This document shows positions 1 through 10,250 of a DNA stretch of 64,000 bases, one piece after another. The notes under the pieces are model-generated. The model had not been told where the DNA came from, ran no database searches, and saw only the letters and a program-made list of their open reading frames with translations. This stretch comes from Nocardia abscessus NBRC 100374 (GTDB lineage Bacteria; Actinomycetota; Actinomycetes; Mycobacteriales; Mycobacteriaceae): assembly GCF_000308455.1 (NCBI RefSeq), contig NZ_BAFP01000039.1, positions 1-64,000 on the forward strand, read 5' to 3'. A program made the translations under genes and the position numbers. The stretch's first letter is position 1; the number at the start of each line of letters is the position of its first letter.

Positions 1-3000
1 GTGACGCGGAGCTGCTCGCGGTGGCCCAGATGATCGGCGCGGCAGCGGGTTTGGTGGCGCGCCGGCGCGGGCTGATGCCGGTGGGCGATCGCTCGCCGAT
101 GGCCGCGGTGTCGAACGTCGATCCCGAGCAGCTGCGTGCCGTGGTGGCCGAGGTGTGCGCGGGAGTCGATCCTGCCGCCTCCGTGGTGATCTCGATCCGC
201 AACGGGCGGCGCCGCGCGGTGCTGTCCGGACCGCCCGCGCAGCTGGAGCGGGTGCACCAGCGGTGTGCCCGGATCCACGACGAGCAGGCGCGGGAGCGCG
301 ACGCCAAAACACGCGGTGGCTCGGTGTTCGCTCCGGTCTTCGAGGACGTGGCGGTCGACGTCGCGTTCCATCACCCCGCGCTGGCCGACACCGTCGACCT
401 GGTGAGCAGCTGGGCTACCCAGTGCGGCTTGGACGCCGAGCTGGCGGGCCGGCTGGCGCGCGAGATCCTGGTCGACCCGATCGACTGGGTGGACGTCGTC
501 GAGGGTGTGATAACCGCAGGCGCGCAATGGATTCTGGACCTCGGCCCGGGCGATCTGCTGTCCCGCGTCACCGCGGGCACGGTGAAGGGCACCGGCCTGG
601 GCATGGTCGCGGTCGCCACCCGGGCCGGCCAGCGCAGCCTGCTCACCCCGGGCGCCGCGCCGGAGCCCGCGACCCCGTGGTCGGCATTCGCGCCGCAGCC
701 GGTGCGGCTGCCCAACGGGCGCATCGTGGTCGAGACCGCCTTCACGAAGCTGACCGGGCGCTCGCCGATCCTGCTCGCGGGCATGACCCCCACGACGGTC
801 GACGCGAAGATCGTCGCGGCCGCGGCCAACGCGGGCCACTGGGCCGAGCTGGCCGGCGGTGGCCAGGTGACCGAGCAGATCTTCGCCGACCGGGTGGCCG
901 AGCTGAAGAAGCTGCTGCACCCGGGACGCTCGGTGCAGTTCAACTCGTTGTTCCTCGACCCCTACTTGTGGAAGCTGCAGCTCGGCGGTAAGCGGCTGGT
1001 GCAGCGGGCGCGCTCGGCGGGCGCCCCGTTCGACGGCGTCATCGTGACCGCGGGCATTCCGGAGCTGGAGGAAGCCGTCGCGCTGATCCAGGAGCTCACC
1101 GAGGTCGGCATCGCGCATGTGGCGTTCAAGCCGGGTACGGTCGCCCAGATCCGGGCCGTGCTGCGCATCGCCGACGAGGTTCCGGACTACCCGGTGATCA
1201 TGCACATCGAGGGCGGCAAGGCAGGTGGGCACCATTCCTGGGAGGACCTGGACGATCTGCTGCTGGCCACCTACGCCGAGCTGCGCAACCGCGCCAACGT
1301 GGTGGTGTGCGTCGGCGGTGGCATCGGAACCCCCGAACGGGCGACGGAATACCTCACCGGACAATGGGCGGTCCAGCACGGCTACCCCGTGATGCCCCTG
1401 GACGGTGTGCTGGTCGGCACGGCGGCCATGGCCACGCTGGAAGCCACCACCGCGCCGGAGGTCAAGCAACTGCTGGTGGATACTCCCGGCACCCCCGACT
1501 GGGTCGGCGCGGGCACCGCGTCCGGCGGGATGGCCTCGGGCCGTAGCCAATTGGGCGCCGACATCCACGAGATCGACAACGCCGCCTCGCGCACCGGCCG
1601 TCTGCTGGACGAGGTCGCGGGTGACGCCGACGCGGTCGCGGCTCGCCGGGAGGAGATCATCGCGGCGCTGAACGCCACCGCGAAGCCGTACTTCGGCGAC
1701 CTGGTCACCATGACCTACCAGGACTGGCTGGAGCGCTACGTCGAGCTCGCGGTCGGCCTGGACCGGCGCAAGGACTTCGACTGCGGCAGCGACCTGGGCG
1801 ACGCGATCGCCGAGGCCACCAGCTCGGTGTGGCTGGACATCACCTGGCGCGACCGGTTCGCGGAGATGATGCGCCGCACCGAATCCCGGCTGCATCCGGC
1901 CGACCGCGGCGAGATCCCCACGCTGTTCGCGAGCGACGAGGACTTCGACGACCCGGTCGCCGCGCTGTGCACCCTGAAGGACGCCTACCCTGCGGCGGAG
2001 CAGACCCTGCTGCATCCGGCGGACGTTCCGTTCTTCGTGGCGCTGTGCAAGACACCGGGCAAGCCGGTGAACTTCGTGCCGGTCGTGGACGCCGACGTGC
2101 GCCGCTGGTGGCGCTCGGACTCGCTGTGGCAGGCGCACGATCCGCGCTACTCGGCCGATCAGGTGTGCGTCATTCCCGGCACCGTCTCGGTCGCCGGCAT
2201 CACGCGGGTCGACGAGCCGGTCGGCGAGCTGCTCGACCGCTTCGAACAGGACACGGCGTACTCGCTGGTGCGCGCGGGCGCGGTGCCCGCCGCGGTGGAC
2301 GCGCGCCGCACGGCGGGCGTCACCAGCGGCCCGATCGACGCCGTCCTCGCCGCGCCGGACGTCCAGTGGGCAGGCCGCACCACGATCAGCCCGGTGCACC
2401 GGCTCGGCGATCTGCCCGAATGGGTCGTCGACGGCAAGGGCGCGGTGCATCCGCCCAGCGGCGCGACGCTGGTGGAGACCACCGGCCCCGAGCCGGAGCA
2501 CGCCTACCTGGAGTTGACCGTTCCGCTGCTGGCAGGCAACGCGGTGCGCATCCGGATCACCGTGCCGGCCTCGGTCCACAACGGCGGCGCCCCGGTCGTC
2601 ACCGAGGCCGACGCGCACGAGGCCATGGCCGCGCTGCTCGCGGTCGCCGCGGGCCAGGATCTTCCGGAGGTCAAGGGCAAGGTCGCGCACGTGAACCTGG
2701 CCTGGACGCCGGACCTGATCGCCGATCACGCGGGCGTCACCGGCTCCGGCCTGCCCGGCACGCTGAGCACGCTCGGCCGGACCGTGCCCGACGTGCTGGT
2801 CGGCGCCTGCTGGCCCGCCGTGTTCGCGGTGCTCGGCGCGACCCGCACCGCCAAGGGCGAGAGCGTCATCGAGGGCATGCTCGACTTGGTCCACCTCGAC
2901 CATCAGGTGCACCTCGCCGCCGACCTGCCCGCCGAGACCAGCGTGCTCGCGGTGCGCGCGGAGGCCGGGGAGACCCTCGACACCGACCTCGGCCGCGTCG

Positions 3001-6000
3001 TCGAGGTGCACGTGCGGATCACCGCCATGCTGGACAAGCCCGAGACCGGGATGTCGATGCCGGTGCTGGCCACGCTCACCGAACGGTTCGCGATCCGCGG
3101 GCGCAACGGCACCGGCGAACTCGCCGCTCCGCCGCGCGCCGCGGGCACGGTGTCCGACGCGGCCACCGACACTCCGCGCAGGCGCCGCCGCGATGTCACG
3201 ATCGTGGCGCCGCGCACCATGCACGCCTTCGCCGCCGTCTCCGGTGACCACAACCCCATCCACACCAGCGATGCCGCCGCGAAGCTCGCCGGGCTCGGCA
3301 GTCCGATCGTGCACGGCATGTGGTTGTCGGCCGCCGCGCAGCACGTCGTGTCGGCGGTCGATCCGGCCGGCTCGGTGCCCGCGCGGACGGTGACCGCGTG
3401 GACCACCCGGTTCCTCGGCATGGTCCGCCCCGGCGCGGAGATCGATGTGCGCGTCGAGCGGGTCGCGGTCGACGCGGGCAGCGAGATCGTAGAGGTTTCC
3501 TGCCGCACCGAAGGCGAACTGGTGATGACCGCGACCGGTCGCACCGCGGCGCCGAAGACCGTGTACGCCTTCCCCGGACAGGGCATCCAGCGCAAGGGGA
3601 TGGGGCTGGACGCCCGCTCCCGGTCGAAGGCGGCCAAGGAGATCTGGGAGCGCGCGGACAAGCACACCCGTGCCGCGCTCGGCTTCTCGATCCTGGCCGT
3701 GGTGCGCGACAACCCGACCTACCTGAAGGCGCGGGGCGTCGAGCACCGGCACCCCGACGGCGTGCTGCACCTGACCCAGTTCACCCAGGTCGCCATGGCG
3801 ACCCTCGGTGTCGCCCAGGTGGCGGAACTGCGTGAGGCCGGCGCGTTCGTCGAGGACGCGCTGCTCGCGGGCCACTCGGTGGGCGAGTACAACGCGCTCG
3901 CCGCCGTCGCGGGAGTGCTTCCGCTGGAGGCGGTGCTCGAGGTCGTGTTCCAGCGCGGTTCCGCGATGCACGAGCTGGTGCCGCGTGACTCGCAGGGGCG
4001 CAGCGACTACCGGATGGCCGCGATCCGGCCCTCGCAGATCGGGCTGCCCGACGGCGAGGTCGTCGACTTCGTCAAGGAGGTCGGCGATCGGGTCGGGGAG
4101 TTCCTCGAGGTGGTCAACCTGAACCTGCGCGGTTCGCAGTACGCGATCGCGGGCACGGTGGCCGGGCTGGACGCCCTGGAGGAGGAGATCGACCGCCGCC
4201 GTGCCGAATTCGGCGGCAAGCGGGCGTTCATCCTGGTCCCCGGCATCGACGTGCCGTTCCACTCGACGGTGCTGCGCAAGGGCGTCCCGGAGTTCCGGCA
4301 GAAGCTCGAACAGCTGCTGCCGGTGGACCTGCGCCCGGAGGTGCTGGTCGGCCGCTACATCCCGAACCTGGTGCCCAGACTGTTCTCGCTCGAGCGGGGG
4401 TTCGTCCAGGAGATCGCGGACCTGGTGCCGTCCGAACCGCTCGCGGAGGTGCTGGCCGACTTCGACAGCTGGGCGGCCCGCCCGACCGAGCTGTGCCGCG
4501 TGGTGCTGATCGAGTTGCTCGCCTGGCAGTTCGCCAGCCCGGTGCGCTGGATCGAGACGCAAGACCTGCTGTTCACCGACCCCATGCACGGCGGCCTCGG
4601 TATCGAGCGGTTCGTCGAGATCGGTCTCGGCGCGACGCCGACGGTGGCCAACCTGGCCTCCCAGACGCTGAAGCTGCCCGCGTTCAGCGGCGCCACGGTC
4701 GAGGTGCTCAACATCGAGCGCGAGGCGGCGATCGTCTACGCGACCGACACCGATCCCGCGCCGGTCGACGAGCCCATGGACGAGTCGGCCGCCACGGCGC
4801 CTGCGGCCGCGGCCGTCGCCGCCGCCCCGGTCGCCGCGCCCGCCCCGAGCTCGGGCGGCCCGCGTCCGGACGACATCGCGTTCACCGCCGCCGACGCCAC
4901 CCGCGTGCTGATCGCGCTGTGGACCAAGCTGCGGCTGGACCAGATCGGCCCGGTGGACACCATCGAGGGCCTCTGCGACGGTGTGTCCTCCCGGCGCAAC
5001 CAGCTGCTGGTCGACCTCGGCTCCGAGCTGTCGCTCGGCGCGATCGACGGCGCGGCCGACGCCGACATGGGCGCGCTGTCCGCGACGGTGGAGCGGCTGG
5101 CCCGCACCTACCGTCCCTTCGGCACGGTGCTCACCGACGCCATCGGCGATCATCTGCGCAAAGTCTTCGGCCCGTCCGGCAAGCGTCCCGCCGCCATCGC
5201 CGATCGGGTGAAGAAGGTCTGGGAACTCGGCGACGGCTGGGCCAGCCACGTGACGGCCGAAGTGTCGCTGGGCACCAGGGAAGGCACCAGCGTGCGGGGC
5301 GGTGACCTGGGCGGGCTGGTCTCCGGCGCGCTGGGCGACGCCGCCTCGGTCGACGCGGCCATCGACGCCGCCGTGCAGGCCGTCGCGGCCCGCCGCGGTG
5401 TCGCGGTGTCGCTGCCCTCGGCGGGCGGCGGTGGCGGTGCGACCGTCGACGCTGCCGCGCTGGGTGAGTTCACCGAGCAGATCACCGGACGCGACGGCGT
5501 GCTGGCCACGGCCGCGCGCGTGGTGCTCGAACAGCTCGGCCTGTCCGAGCGGGTCTCCGCACCGGAGGCTTCCGCGGACTCCCTGGTCGATCTGGTGGCG
5601 GCCGAACTGGGTTCGGACTGGCCGCGTCTGGTCGCGCCCGCGTTCGACGCGCGCAAGGCGGTGCTGCTGGACGACCGGTGGGCCACGGCGCGCGAGGATC
5701 TGGCCCGGCTGTGGCTGGCCGACGACGCGGGCAGTGCGAACGGACCGGTCACCGGTTTCCTCGGGGCGGGCGAAGCCGTTGCCGCGCAGGCGAACTGGTG
5801 GCGGCAGCGGGCGATGCACGAGGCCCGTTCGGTGCTCGCCGGGCTGTACGAGCGCATCGCCGAGGCGGCGCTGAGCGTCGAAGAGCCCGGCCTGTGGTCC
5901 TCGGACATCGCGGTGATCACCGGCGCCAGCAAGGGATCCATCGCCGCGGCGGCGACCGGCATCCTGCTCAGCGGCGGTGCCACGGTGGTGGTGACCACCT

Positions 6001-8783
6001 CGGCGCTGAACGACGAACGCCTCGCCTTCTACCGGAAGCTGTACCGGGACAACGCCCGCCACGGCGCGGCCCTGTGGGTCGTGCCCGCCAACATGGCGTC
6101 CTACCAGGACGTCGACGCGTTGATCGACTGGATCGGCACCGAGCAGGTCGACAGCGCGGGCGGGTCGAAGATCAAGATCAAGGACGCGATGACGCCGACG
6201 CTGCTGCTGCCGTTCGCGGCGCCGCGGGTGGCCGGTGACCTCGCCGACGCGGGCGCTCGCGCCGAAATGGAAATGCGAGTGCTGCTCTGGTCGGTCGAGC
6301 GGCTGATCGGTGGACTGTCCAAGCTGGGCGCCGATCACGACGTGGACGCGAAACTGCATGTGGTGCTTCCGGGTTCGCCCAACCGCGGCATGTTCGGCGG
6401 CGACGGCGCCTACGGCGAGTCGAAGGCGGCGCTGGACGCGGTGGTCGCCAAGTGGCGGGCCGAGAAGTCGTGGTCGACCCGGGTCACCCTGGTGCACGCG
6501 CTGATCGGCTGGGTGCGCGGCACCGGCCTGATGGGCCACAACGACCCGATGGTCGAGGCGGTCGAGAAGGCGGGCGTGCAGACCTGGTCCACCGCCGAGA
6601 TGGCCGCCGAGCTGCTCAAGTGGTGCACGTCGCGGGCGCGTCAGGTGACCGCGAGCGGCCCGCAGCAGATCGACCTGACCGGCGGATTGGCCAGGGCCAA
6701 GCTGGACCTGCCCGAGCTGGCCAAGCAGGCTGCGGAACAACAGGCGGAGGCGCAGACCGACGCCGACGCGGGTCGCACGATCGCCGCGCTGCCCGCGCCG
6801 CCGACGGTGACCTCCGCGCTTCCGGTGCCCGAGTGGGGCGAGGTGACCGCGGATCCGGCCGACATGGTGGTCATCGTCGGCGCGGGCGAGCTCGGGCCGT
6901 ACGGCTCGGCGCGCACCCGCTTCGAGATGGAGGTCTCCGACGAGCTGTCGGCGGCGGGCGTGCTGGAGCTGGCCTGGACCACCGGCATGGTGGCCTGGGA
7001 GAACGACCCGAAGCCGGGCTGGTACGACACCGACTCCGGCGACTACGTACCGGAGCACGAGCTGGCCGAGCGCTACCACGACGCGGTGGTCGCCCGCTGC
7101 GGTGTGCGCCGCTACGAAGACGACGGCGCCATGACCGACAACTCGGCGCCCTTGATGACCTCGGTCTTCCTCGACCAGGATCTGTCGTTCACGGTGGGCG
7201 GCGAGGCCGAGGCCCGCGCCTTCCACGCCGCCGATCCGGAGCACACGGTCATCACGCCGGTCGCCGATTCCGGCGACTGGACCGTGACGCGCAAGGCGGG
7301 CACCGAGATCCGCGTGCCGCGCCGGGCCAAGCTGTCGCGCACCGTCGGTGGCCAGATCCCGACCGGCTGGGACCCCACCATCTGGGGCATCTCGCCCGAT
7401 ATGGCCGCCTCGGTGGACCGGGTCGCGCTGTGGAACATCGTGTGCACGGTGGACGCGTTCATCGGCTCCGGCTTCAGTCCCGCGGAGCTGATGAGCTGGG
7501 TGCACCCCTCGCTGGTCGCCAACACGCAGGGCACCGGCATGGGCGGCATGTCCTCGATGCGCTCGCTGTACGTCGACAACCTGCTCGGTGAGCCGCGCCC
7601 GAACGACATCCTGCAGGAGGCGCTGCCGAACGTGGCGCTGGCGCACGTGGTGCAGTCCTACGTCGGCAGCTACGGCGCGATGGTGCACCCGGTGGCGGCC
7701 TGCGCCACCGCCGCGGTGTCGGTCGAGGAGGGTGTCGACAAGATCCGGCTCGGCAAGGCCGACCTGGTCGTGGCAGGCGGTTACGACGATCTCGGCATCG
7801 AGGGCATCGTCGGCTTCGGTGACATGTCAGCCACCGCGGATTCGGCGGCCATGAGCGCCAAGGGCATCAGCGACCGTTACTTCTCCCGCGCCAACGACCG
7901 CCGTCGCGGCGGATTCATCGAATCGCAGGGCGGTGGAACCGTGCTCCTGGCGCGCGGCAGCGTCGCGCTGGAGATGGGCCTGCCGGTGCTCGGCGTGGTG
8001 GCCTACGCCCAGTCCTTCGCGGACGGCGTGCACACCTCCATTCCGGCTCCGGGCCTGGGCGCGCTGGGTGCGGGTCGCGGCGGAACCGAGTCCAGGCTGG
8101 CGGTCGAACTGCGCAAGCTCGGCGTGACCCCGGACGAGATCGCGGTGGTGTCCAAGCACGACACCTCGACGGCCGCCAACGACCCGAACGAGTCCGAGCT
8201 GCACGAGCGCCTCGCCACGGCCATCGGACGCTCGGACGGCGCTCCGCTGTTCGTCGTGTCGCAGAAGACCCTCACCGGTCACGCGAAGGGTGGTGCGGCG
8301 GCCTTCCAGCTCATCGGCTTGTGCCAGGTGCTGGAGCAGGGCGTCATCCCGCCGAACCGCAGCCTGGACTGCGTCGACGAGAAGATGCGGCCGTACCCGC
8401 ACCTGGTGTGGCTGCGTGAAGCGCTGCACCTGGGCGATCGGCTTCCGCTGAAGGCCGGTCTGGTCACCTCGCTCGGCTTCGGCCATGTGAACGGCCTGCT
8501 GGCGATCGTGCACCCGCAGGCGTTCATCCAGGCCATCGAGCCGGGGCGGCGCGACGAGTACCAGCGCAGGGCGCAGGAGCGTCAGCTGAGCGGCCGCCAG
8601 CGGTTCGTGGAGGCCATGTGCGGCGGGGCGCCGCTGTACGAGCGTCCGGCCGACCGCAGGCTCGGCGGGGAAGGCACGCCGTCCGGGCGGGCCCGCCAGC
8701 TGGAGGCCGACATGCTGCTCTCGCAAGAGGCGCGCCTGGCGGAGGACGGCGCTTACCGGGCGAACGGCCCGGGATGCGCGTAA
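1..8783 (+). CDS. fas: Type I fatty acid synthase, 5' truncated by the window edge
   Basis: This is the multidomain fatty acid synthase that makes acyl-CoAs de novo in mycolata and supplies primers and the alpha branch for mycolic acids. The frame is open to base 1, so the true start lies upstream; the family has about 3,050-3,100 residues and about 2,920 are present. Numbering from the GTG at 21, the domains in order are the end of the acetyltransferase, enoyl reductase (GRSPILLAGMTPTT near 247), MaoC-like dehydratase (HNPIH, H1077), malonyl/palmitoyl transferase (GHSVGEYN, S1286), acyl carrier protein (GVSSRRNQ, Ser about 1656), ketoreductase (VITGASKG from 1965) and ketosynthase (C2561, H2713, H2754). 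No fused phosphopantetheinyl transferase is present; acpS follows 76 nt later. The internal GTG at 21 is not a credible start. Confidence 0.97.
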   Translation, partial: DAELLAVAQMIGAAAGLVARRRGLMPVGDRSPMAAVSNVDPEQLRAVVAEVCAGVDPAASVVISIRNGRRRAVLSGPPAQLERVHQRCARIHDEQARERDAKTRGGSVFAPVFEDVAVDVAFHHPALADTVDLVSSWATQCGLDAELAGRLAREILVDPIDWVDVVEGVITAGAQWILDLGPGDLLSRVTAGTVKGTGLGMVAVATRAGQRSLLTPGAAPEPATPWSAFAPQPVRLPNGRIVVETAFTKLTGRSPILLAGMTPTTVDAKIVAAAANAGHWAELAGGGQVTEQIFADRVAELKKLLHPGRSVQFNSLFLDPYLWKLQLGGKRLVQRARSAGAPFDGVIVTAGIPELEEAVALIQELTEVGIAHVAFKPGTVAQIRAVLRIADEVPDYPVIMHIEGGKAGGHHSWEDLDDLLLATYAELRNRANVVVCVGGGIGTPERATEYLTGQWAVQHGYPVMPLDGVLVGTAAMATLEATTAPEVKQLLVDTPGTPDWVGAGTASGGMASGRSQLGADIHEIDNAASRTGRLLDEVAGDADAVAARREEIIAALNATAKPYFGDLVTMTYQDWLERYVELAVGLDRRKDFDCGSDLGDAIAEATSSVWLDITWRDRFAEMMRRTESRLHPADRGEIPTLFASDEDFDDPVAALCTLKDAYPAAEQTLLHPADVPFFVALCKTPGKPVNFVPVVDADVRRWWRSDSLWQAHDPRYSADQVCVIPGTVSVAGITRVDEPVGELLDRFEQDTAYSLVRAGAVPAAVDARRTAGVTSGPIDAVLAAPDVQWAGRTTISPVHRLGDLPEWVVDGKGAVHPPSGATLVETTGPEPEHAYLELTVPLLAGNAVRIRITVPASVHNGGAPVVTEADAHEAMAALLAVAAGQDLPEVKGKVAHVNLAWTPDLIADHAGVTGSGLPGTLSTLGRTVPDVLVGACWPAVFAVLGATRTAKGESVIEGMLDLVHLDHQVHLAADLPAETSVLAVRAEAGETLDTDLGRVVEVHVRITAMLDKPETGMSMPVLATLTERFAIRGRNGTGELAAPPRAAGTVSDAATDTPRRRRRDVTIVAPRTMHAFAAVSGDHNPIHTSDAAAKLAGLGSPIVHGMWLSAAAQHVVSAVDPAGSVPARTVTAWTTRFLGMVRPGAEIDVRVERVAVDAGSEIVEVSCRTEGELVMTATGRTAAPKTVYAFPGQGIQRKGMGLDARSRSKAAKEIWERADKHTRAALGFSILAVVRDNPTYLKARGVEHRHPDGVLHLTQFTQVAMATLGVAQVAELREAGAFVEDALLAGHSVGEYNALAAVAGVLPLEAVLEVVFQRGSAMHELVPRDSQGRSDYRMAAIRPSQIGLPDGEVVDFVKEVGDRVGEFLEVVNLNLRGSQYAIAGTVAGLDALEEEIDRRRAEFGGKRAFILVPGIDVPFHSTVLRKGVPEFRQKLEQLLPVDLRPEVLVGRYIPNLVPRLFSLERGFVQEIADLVPSEPLAEVLADFDSWAARPTELCRVVLIELLAWQFASPVRWIETQDLLFTDPMHGGLGIERFVEIGLGATPTVANLASQTLKLPAFSGATVEVLNIEREAAIVYATDTDPAPVDEPMDESAATAPAAAAVAAAPVAAPAPSSGGPRPDDIAFTAADATRVLIALWTKLRLDQIGPVDTIEGLCDGVSSRRNQLLVDLGSELSLGAIDGAADADMGALSATVERLARTYRPFGTVLTDAIGDHLRKVFGPSGKRPAAIADRVKKVWELGDGWASHVTAEVSLGTREGTSVRGGDLGGLVSGALGDAASVDAAIDAAVQAVAARRGVAVSLPSAGGGGGATVDAAALGEFTEQITGRDGVLATAARVVLEQLGLSERVSAPEASADSLVDLVAAELGSDWPRLVAPAFDARKAVLLDDRWATAREDLARLWLADDAGSANGPVTGFLGAGEAVAAQANWWRQRAMHEARSVLAGLYERIAEAALSVEEPGLWSSDIAVITGASKGSIAAAATGILLSGGATVVVTTSALNDERLAFYRKLYRDNARHGAALWVVPANMASYQDVDALIDWIGTEQVDSAGGSKIKIKDAMTPTLLLPFAAPRVAGDLADAGARAEMEMRVLLWSVERLIGGLSKLGADHDVDAKLHVVLPGSPNRGMFGGDGAYGESKAALDAVVAKWRAEKSWSTRVTLVHALIGWVRGTGLMGHNDPMVEAVEKAGVQTWSTAEMAAELLKWCTSRARQVTASGPQQIDLTGGLARAKLDLPELAKQAAEQQAEAQTDADAGRTIAALPAPPTVTSALPVPEWGEVTADPADMVVIVGAGELGPYGSARTRFEMEVSDELSAAGVLELAWTTGMVAWENDPKPGWYDTDSGDYVPEHELAERYHDAVVARCGVRRYEDDGAMTDNSAPLMTSVFLDQDLSFTVGGEAEARAFHAADPEHTVITPVADSGDWTVTRKAGTEIRVPRRAKLSRTVGGQIPTGWDPTIWGISPDMAASVDRVALWNIVCTVDAFIGSGFSPAELMSWVHPSLVANTQGTGMGGMSSMRSLYVDNLLGEPRPNDILQEALPNVALAHVVQSYVGSYGAMVHPVAACATAAVSVEEGVDKIRLGKADLVVAGGYDDLGIEGIVGFGDMSATADSAAMSAKGISDRYFSRANDRRRGGFIESQGGGTVLLARGSVALEMGLPVLGVVAYAQSFADGVHTSIPAPGLGALGAGRGGTESRLAVELRKLGVTPDEIAVVSKHDTSTAANDPNESELHERLATAIGRSDGAPLFVVSQKTLTGHAKGGAAAFQLIGLCQVLEQGVIPPNRSLDCVDEKMRPYPHLVWLREALHLGDRLPLKAGLVTSLGFGHVNGLLAIVHPQAFIQAIEPGRRDEYQRRAQERQLSGRQRFVEAMCGGAPLYERPADRRLGGEGTPSGRARQLEADMLLSQEARLAEDGAYRANGPGCA

Positions 8784-8845
8784 CCGGAAGCGCGGCGGGG
8801 CAACCCGTCGCGCCGGGTTCGCGCACGGTCTCGCCGAGTAAGTCG

Positions 8846-8851
8846 TAGGCT
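8846..8851 (+). promoter_or_regulatory. Candidate -10 box (TAGGCT) for leaderless acpS
   Basis: TAGGCT lies 8 nt before the acpS ATG and there is no Shine-Dalgarno sequence between them. The same hexamer at nearly the same distance precedes cmrA and ettA in this window, so acpS may have its own leaderless transcript in addition to read-through from fas. No good -35 hexamer is evident. Confidence 0.45.
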
Positions 8852-8859
8852 GCCCGCCT

Positions 8860-9297
8860 ATGACGATCCTCGGTATCGGCTTGGACTTGGTGACCATCTC
8901 CGAGTTCGCCGAACAGCTCGAACGCGCCGGAACCACCATGCTCCGGGAAAGCTTCACCGCGGGTGAGCGGCGTTACTGCCAGAGCAAGGGAACCGATCCG
9001 GCGCGCAGCTACGCGGCGCGGTGGGCGGCGAAGGAGGCGGTGCTCAAAGCCTGGGCATCGTCGCGGTTCGCCCGCCGCCCGCAGATCGGGGACAACCCCT
9101 ATCCGCTGATCGAGGTGGTCAACGACGCGTGGGGCAGGCCGAGCATCAAGTTGCACGGCCTGGCCGCCGAGTTCCTTCCCCGGGTCCGGGTTCACCTGTC
9201 GCTGACACACGACGGCGACACCGCCGCCGCGATGGTGGTGCTCGAGGACCCGGGCGAGCTGGCCGACCTCATCGAAGGCCGCGACAACGCGGGCTGA
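8860..9297 (+). CDS. acpS: Holo-[acyl-carrier-protein] synthase AcpS
   Basis: It transfers 4'-phosphopantetheine from CoA to the serine of the ACP domain, here most likely that of the adjacent FAS-I. The 145-residue protein has the usual family length. The N-terminal IGLDLV motif carries the Mg-binding Asp (D9), and WAAKEAVLKAW carries the second conserved acidic residue (E59). Fungal FAS has this activity fused at its C terminus; actinobacteria keep it as a separate gene directly behind fas, as seen here. The ATG has no Shine-Dalgarno but has a TAGGCT box 8 nt upstream. Confidence 0.95.
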   Translation: MTILGIGLDLVTISEFAEQLERAGTTMLRESFTAGERRYCQSKGTDPARSYAARWAAKEAVLKAWASSRFARRPQIGDNPYPLIEVVNDAWGRPSIKLHGLAAEFLPRVRVHLSLTHDGDTAAAMVVLEDPGELADLIEGRDNAG

Positions 9298-9333
9298 GCC
9301 GCGCGGTGGTCCCGGTTCCCCCGGGACCACCCG

Positions 9334-10032
9334 CTATCGTTCGCTGCCGGTGCGCGATTCCTTCTCCGCGACGAGCAGGTAGGCGACCATCAGCCGCTTG
9401 AGTTCGGCGACGGCTTCGGCGCTGCTCTGCTCGTCCTGCACCGAGAAATTGAGCATCGAATAGACCACGTGCACCAGCACTTCTGCCATCATGGTGCGCC
9501 GCACCCGCGGGGTGCGCGGAGTGAGCGGCCGCAGCATCTGCGACACGACCTCGGCGAACTGCTTCTCGTGGATCGCGCCGGTGGCCCGGGTGGACGGGGT
9601 GGACTGCATAGCGAGCCACACTTCCCGCCGGGACGGGTCGGTCATCCAGAGGTTGGCCAGATGGTCGACGAACTGGTTCATGTGCCGCAGCCAGTCCAGC
9701 GACGGGATCTCGCCGTGGAAGTCGGCCAACTCCTGGGAAACGGCAACCAGGTCTTGACGATTCAGCTCACAGACGATGACGTACTTGTTGGCGAAGAACT
9801 GATACAGCGTGCCGATCGGCACCTCGGCCCTGGCCGCCACCTCCTCACAGGTGAACGACTCGAACCCGACCTCGACGAGCAGTTCCCTGGACGCCTGGAG
9901 TAAGGCGTCGAACTTTCGTTTGCTGCGTTCCTGCGTCGGCCGGCGTCGCGGCATGAGCTCCTGTGGGTCGTCCTGCAGCTCCAACGCAGGGTCCAGACGG
10001 TGCTTCGACCTGGCCTCCGCGCGTACTTCCAC
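9334..10032 (-). CDS. TetR-family transcriptional regulator
   Basis: This 232-residue regulator converges on acpS. An N-terminal tail of about 28 residues precedes MPRRRPTQERSK, and the helix-turn-helix follows with FTCEEVAARAEVPIGTLYQFFANK (residues about 55-85). The remainder is the variable ligand-binding domain. The GTG at 10032 is preferred over the internal ATG because a TAGCCT box lies 6 nt upstream (10039-10044 on the reverse strand), giving a leaderless message. Ligand and target are unknown. It sits beside fas-acpS, but its sequence does not resemble what I recall of the mycobacterial FasR activator, so control of fas is only a possibility. Confidence 0.85.
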   Translation of the reverse strand: MEVRAEARSKHRLDPALELQDDPQELMPRRRPTQERSKRKFDALLQASRELLVEVGFESFTCEEVAARAEVPIGTLYQFFANKYVIVCELNRQDLVAVSQELADFHGEIPSLDWLRHMNQFVDHLANLWMTDPSRREVWLAMQSTPSTRATGAIHEKQFAEVVSQMLRPLTPRTPRVRRTMMAEVLVHVVYSMLNFSVQDEQSSAEAVAELKRLMVAYLLVAEKESRTGSER

Positions 10033-10038
10033 GCATCC

Positions 10039-10044
10039 AGGCTA
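10039..10044 (-). promoter_or_regulatory. Candidate -10 box (TAGCCT) for leaderless TetR gene
   Basis: Read on the reverse strand, TAGCCT ends 6 nt before the GTG at 10032. No Shine-Dalgarno sequence is available for that codon. This spacing is the reason for choosing the upstream start. Confidence 0.45.
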
Positions 10045-10250
10045 ACGGTAGGGGCACGCGTGCGATACGCGCATCCGCCGTTCGAGTCCAGGCGGCTGGA
10101 TTTCCGCTACCCATCCGTAACCGATGTGGTGCCGAACACTTACCGAGCGCGCGTGCATCGCGACGTGTGTTCCGAGCAGGGGAATCCATGGGGCTCATGG
10201 CTTTCGGCAGTCCATGAGCTCGGTCAATGCGCAGAGGGAAGGCGTGATCA

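Noticed and set aside
21..8783. GTG at 21 as the true start of fas
   Set aside because: The frame continues open to base 1 and about 150 residues of the acetyltransferase region are missing, so the gene begins outside the window.
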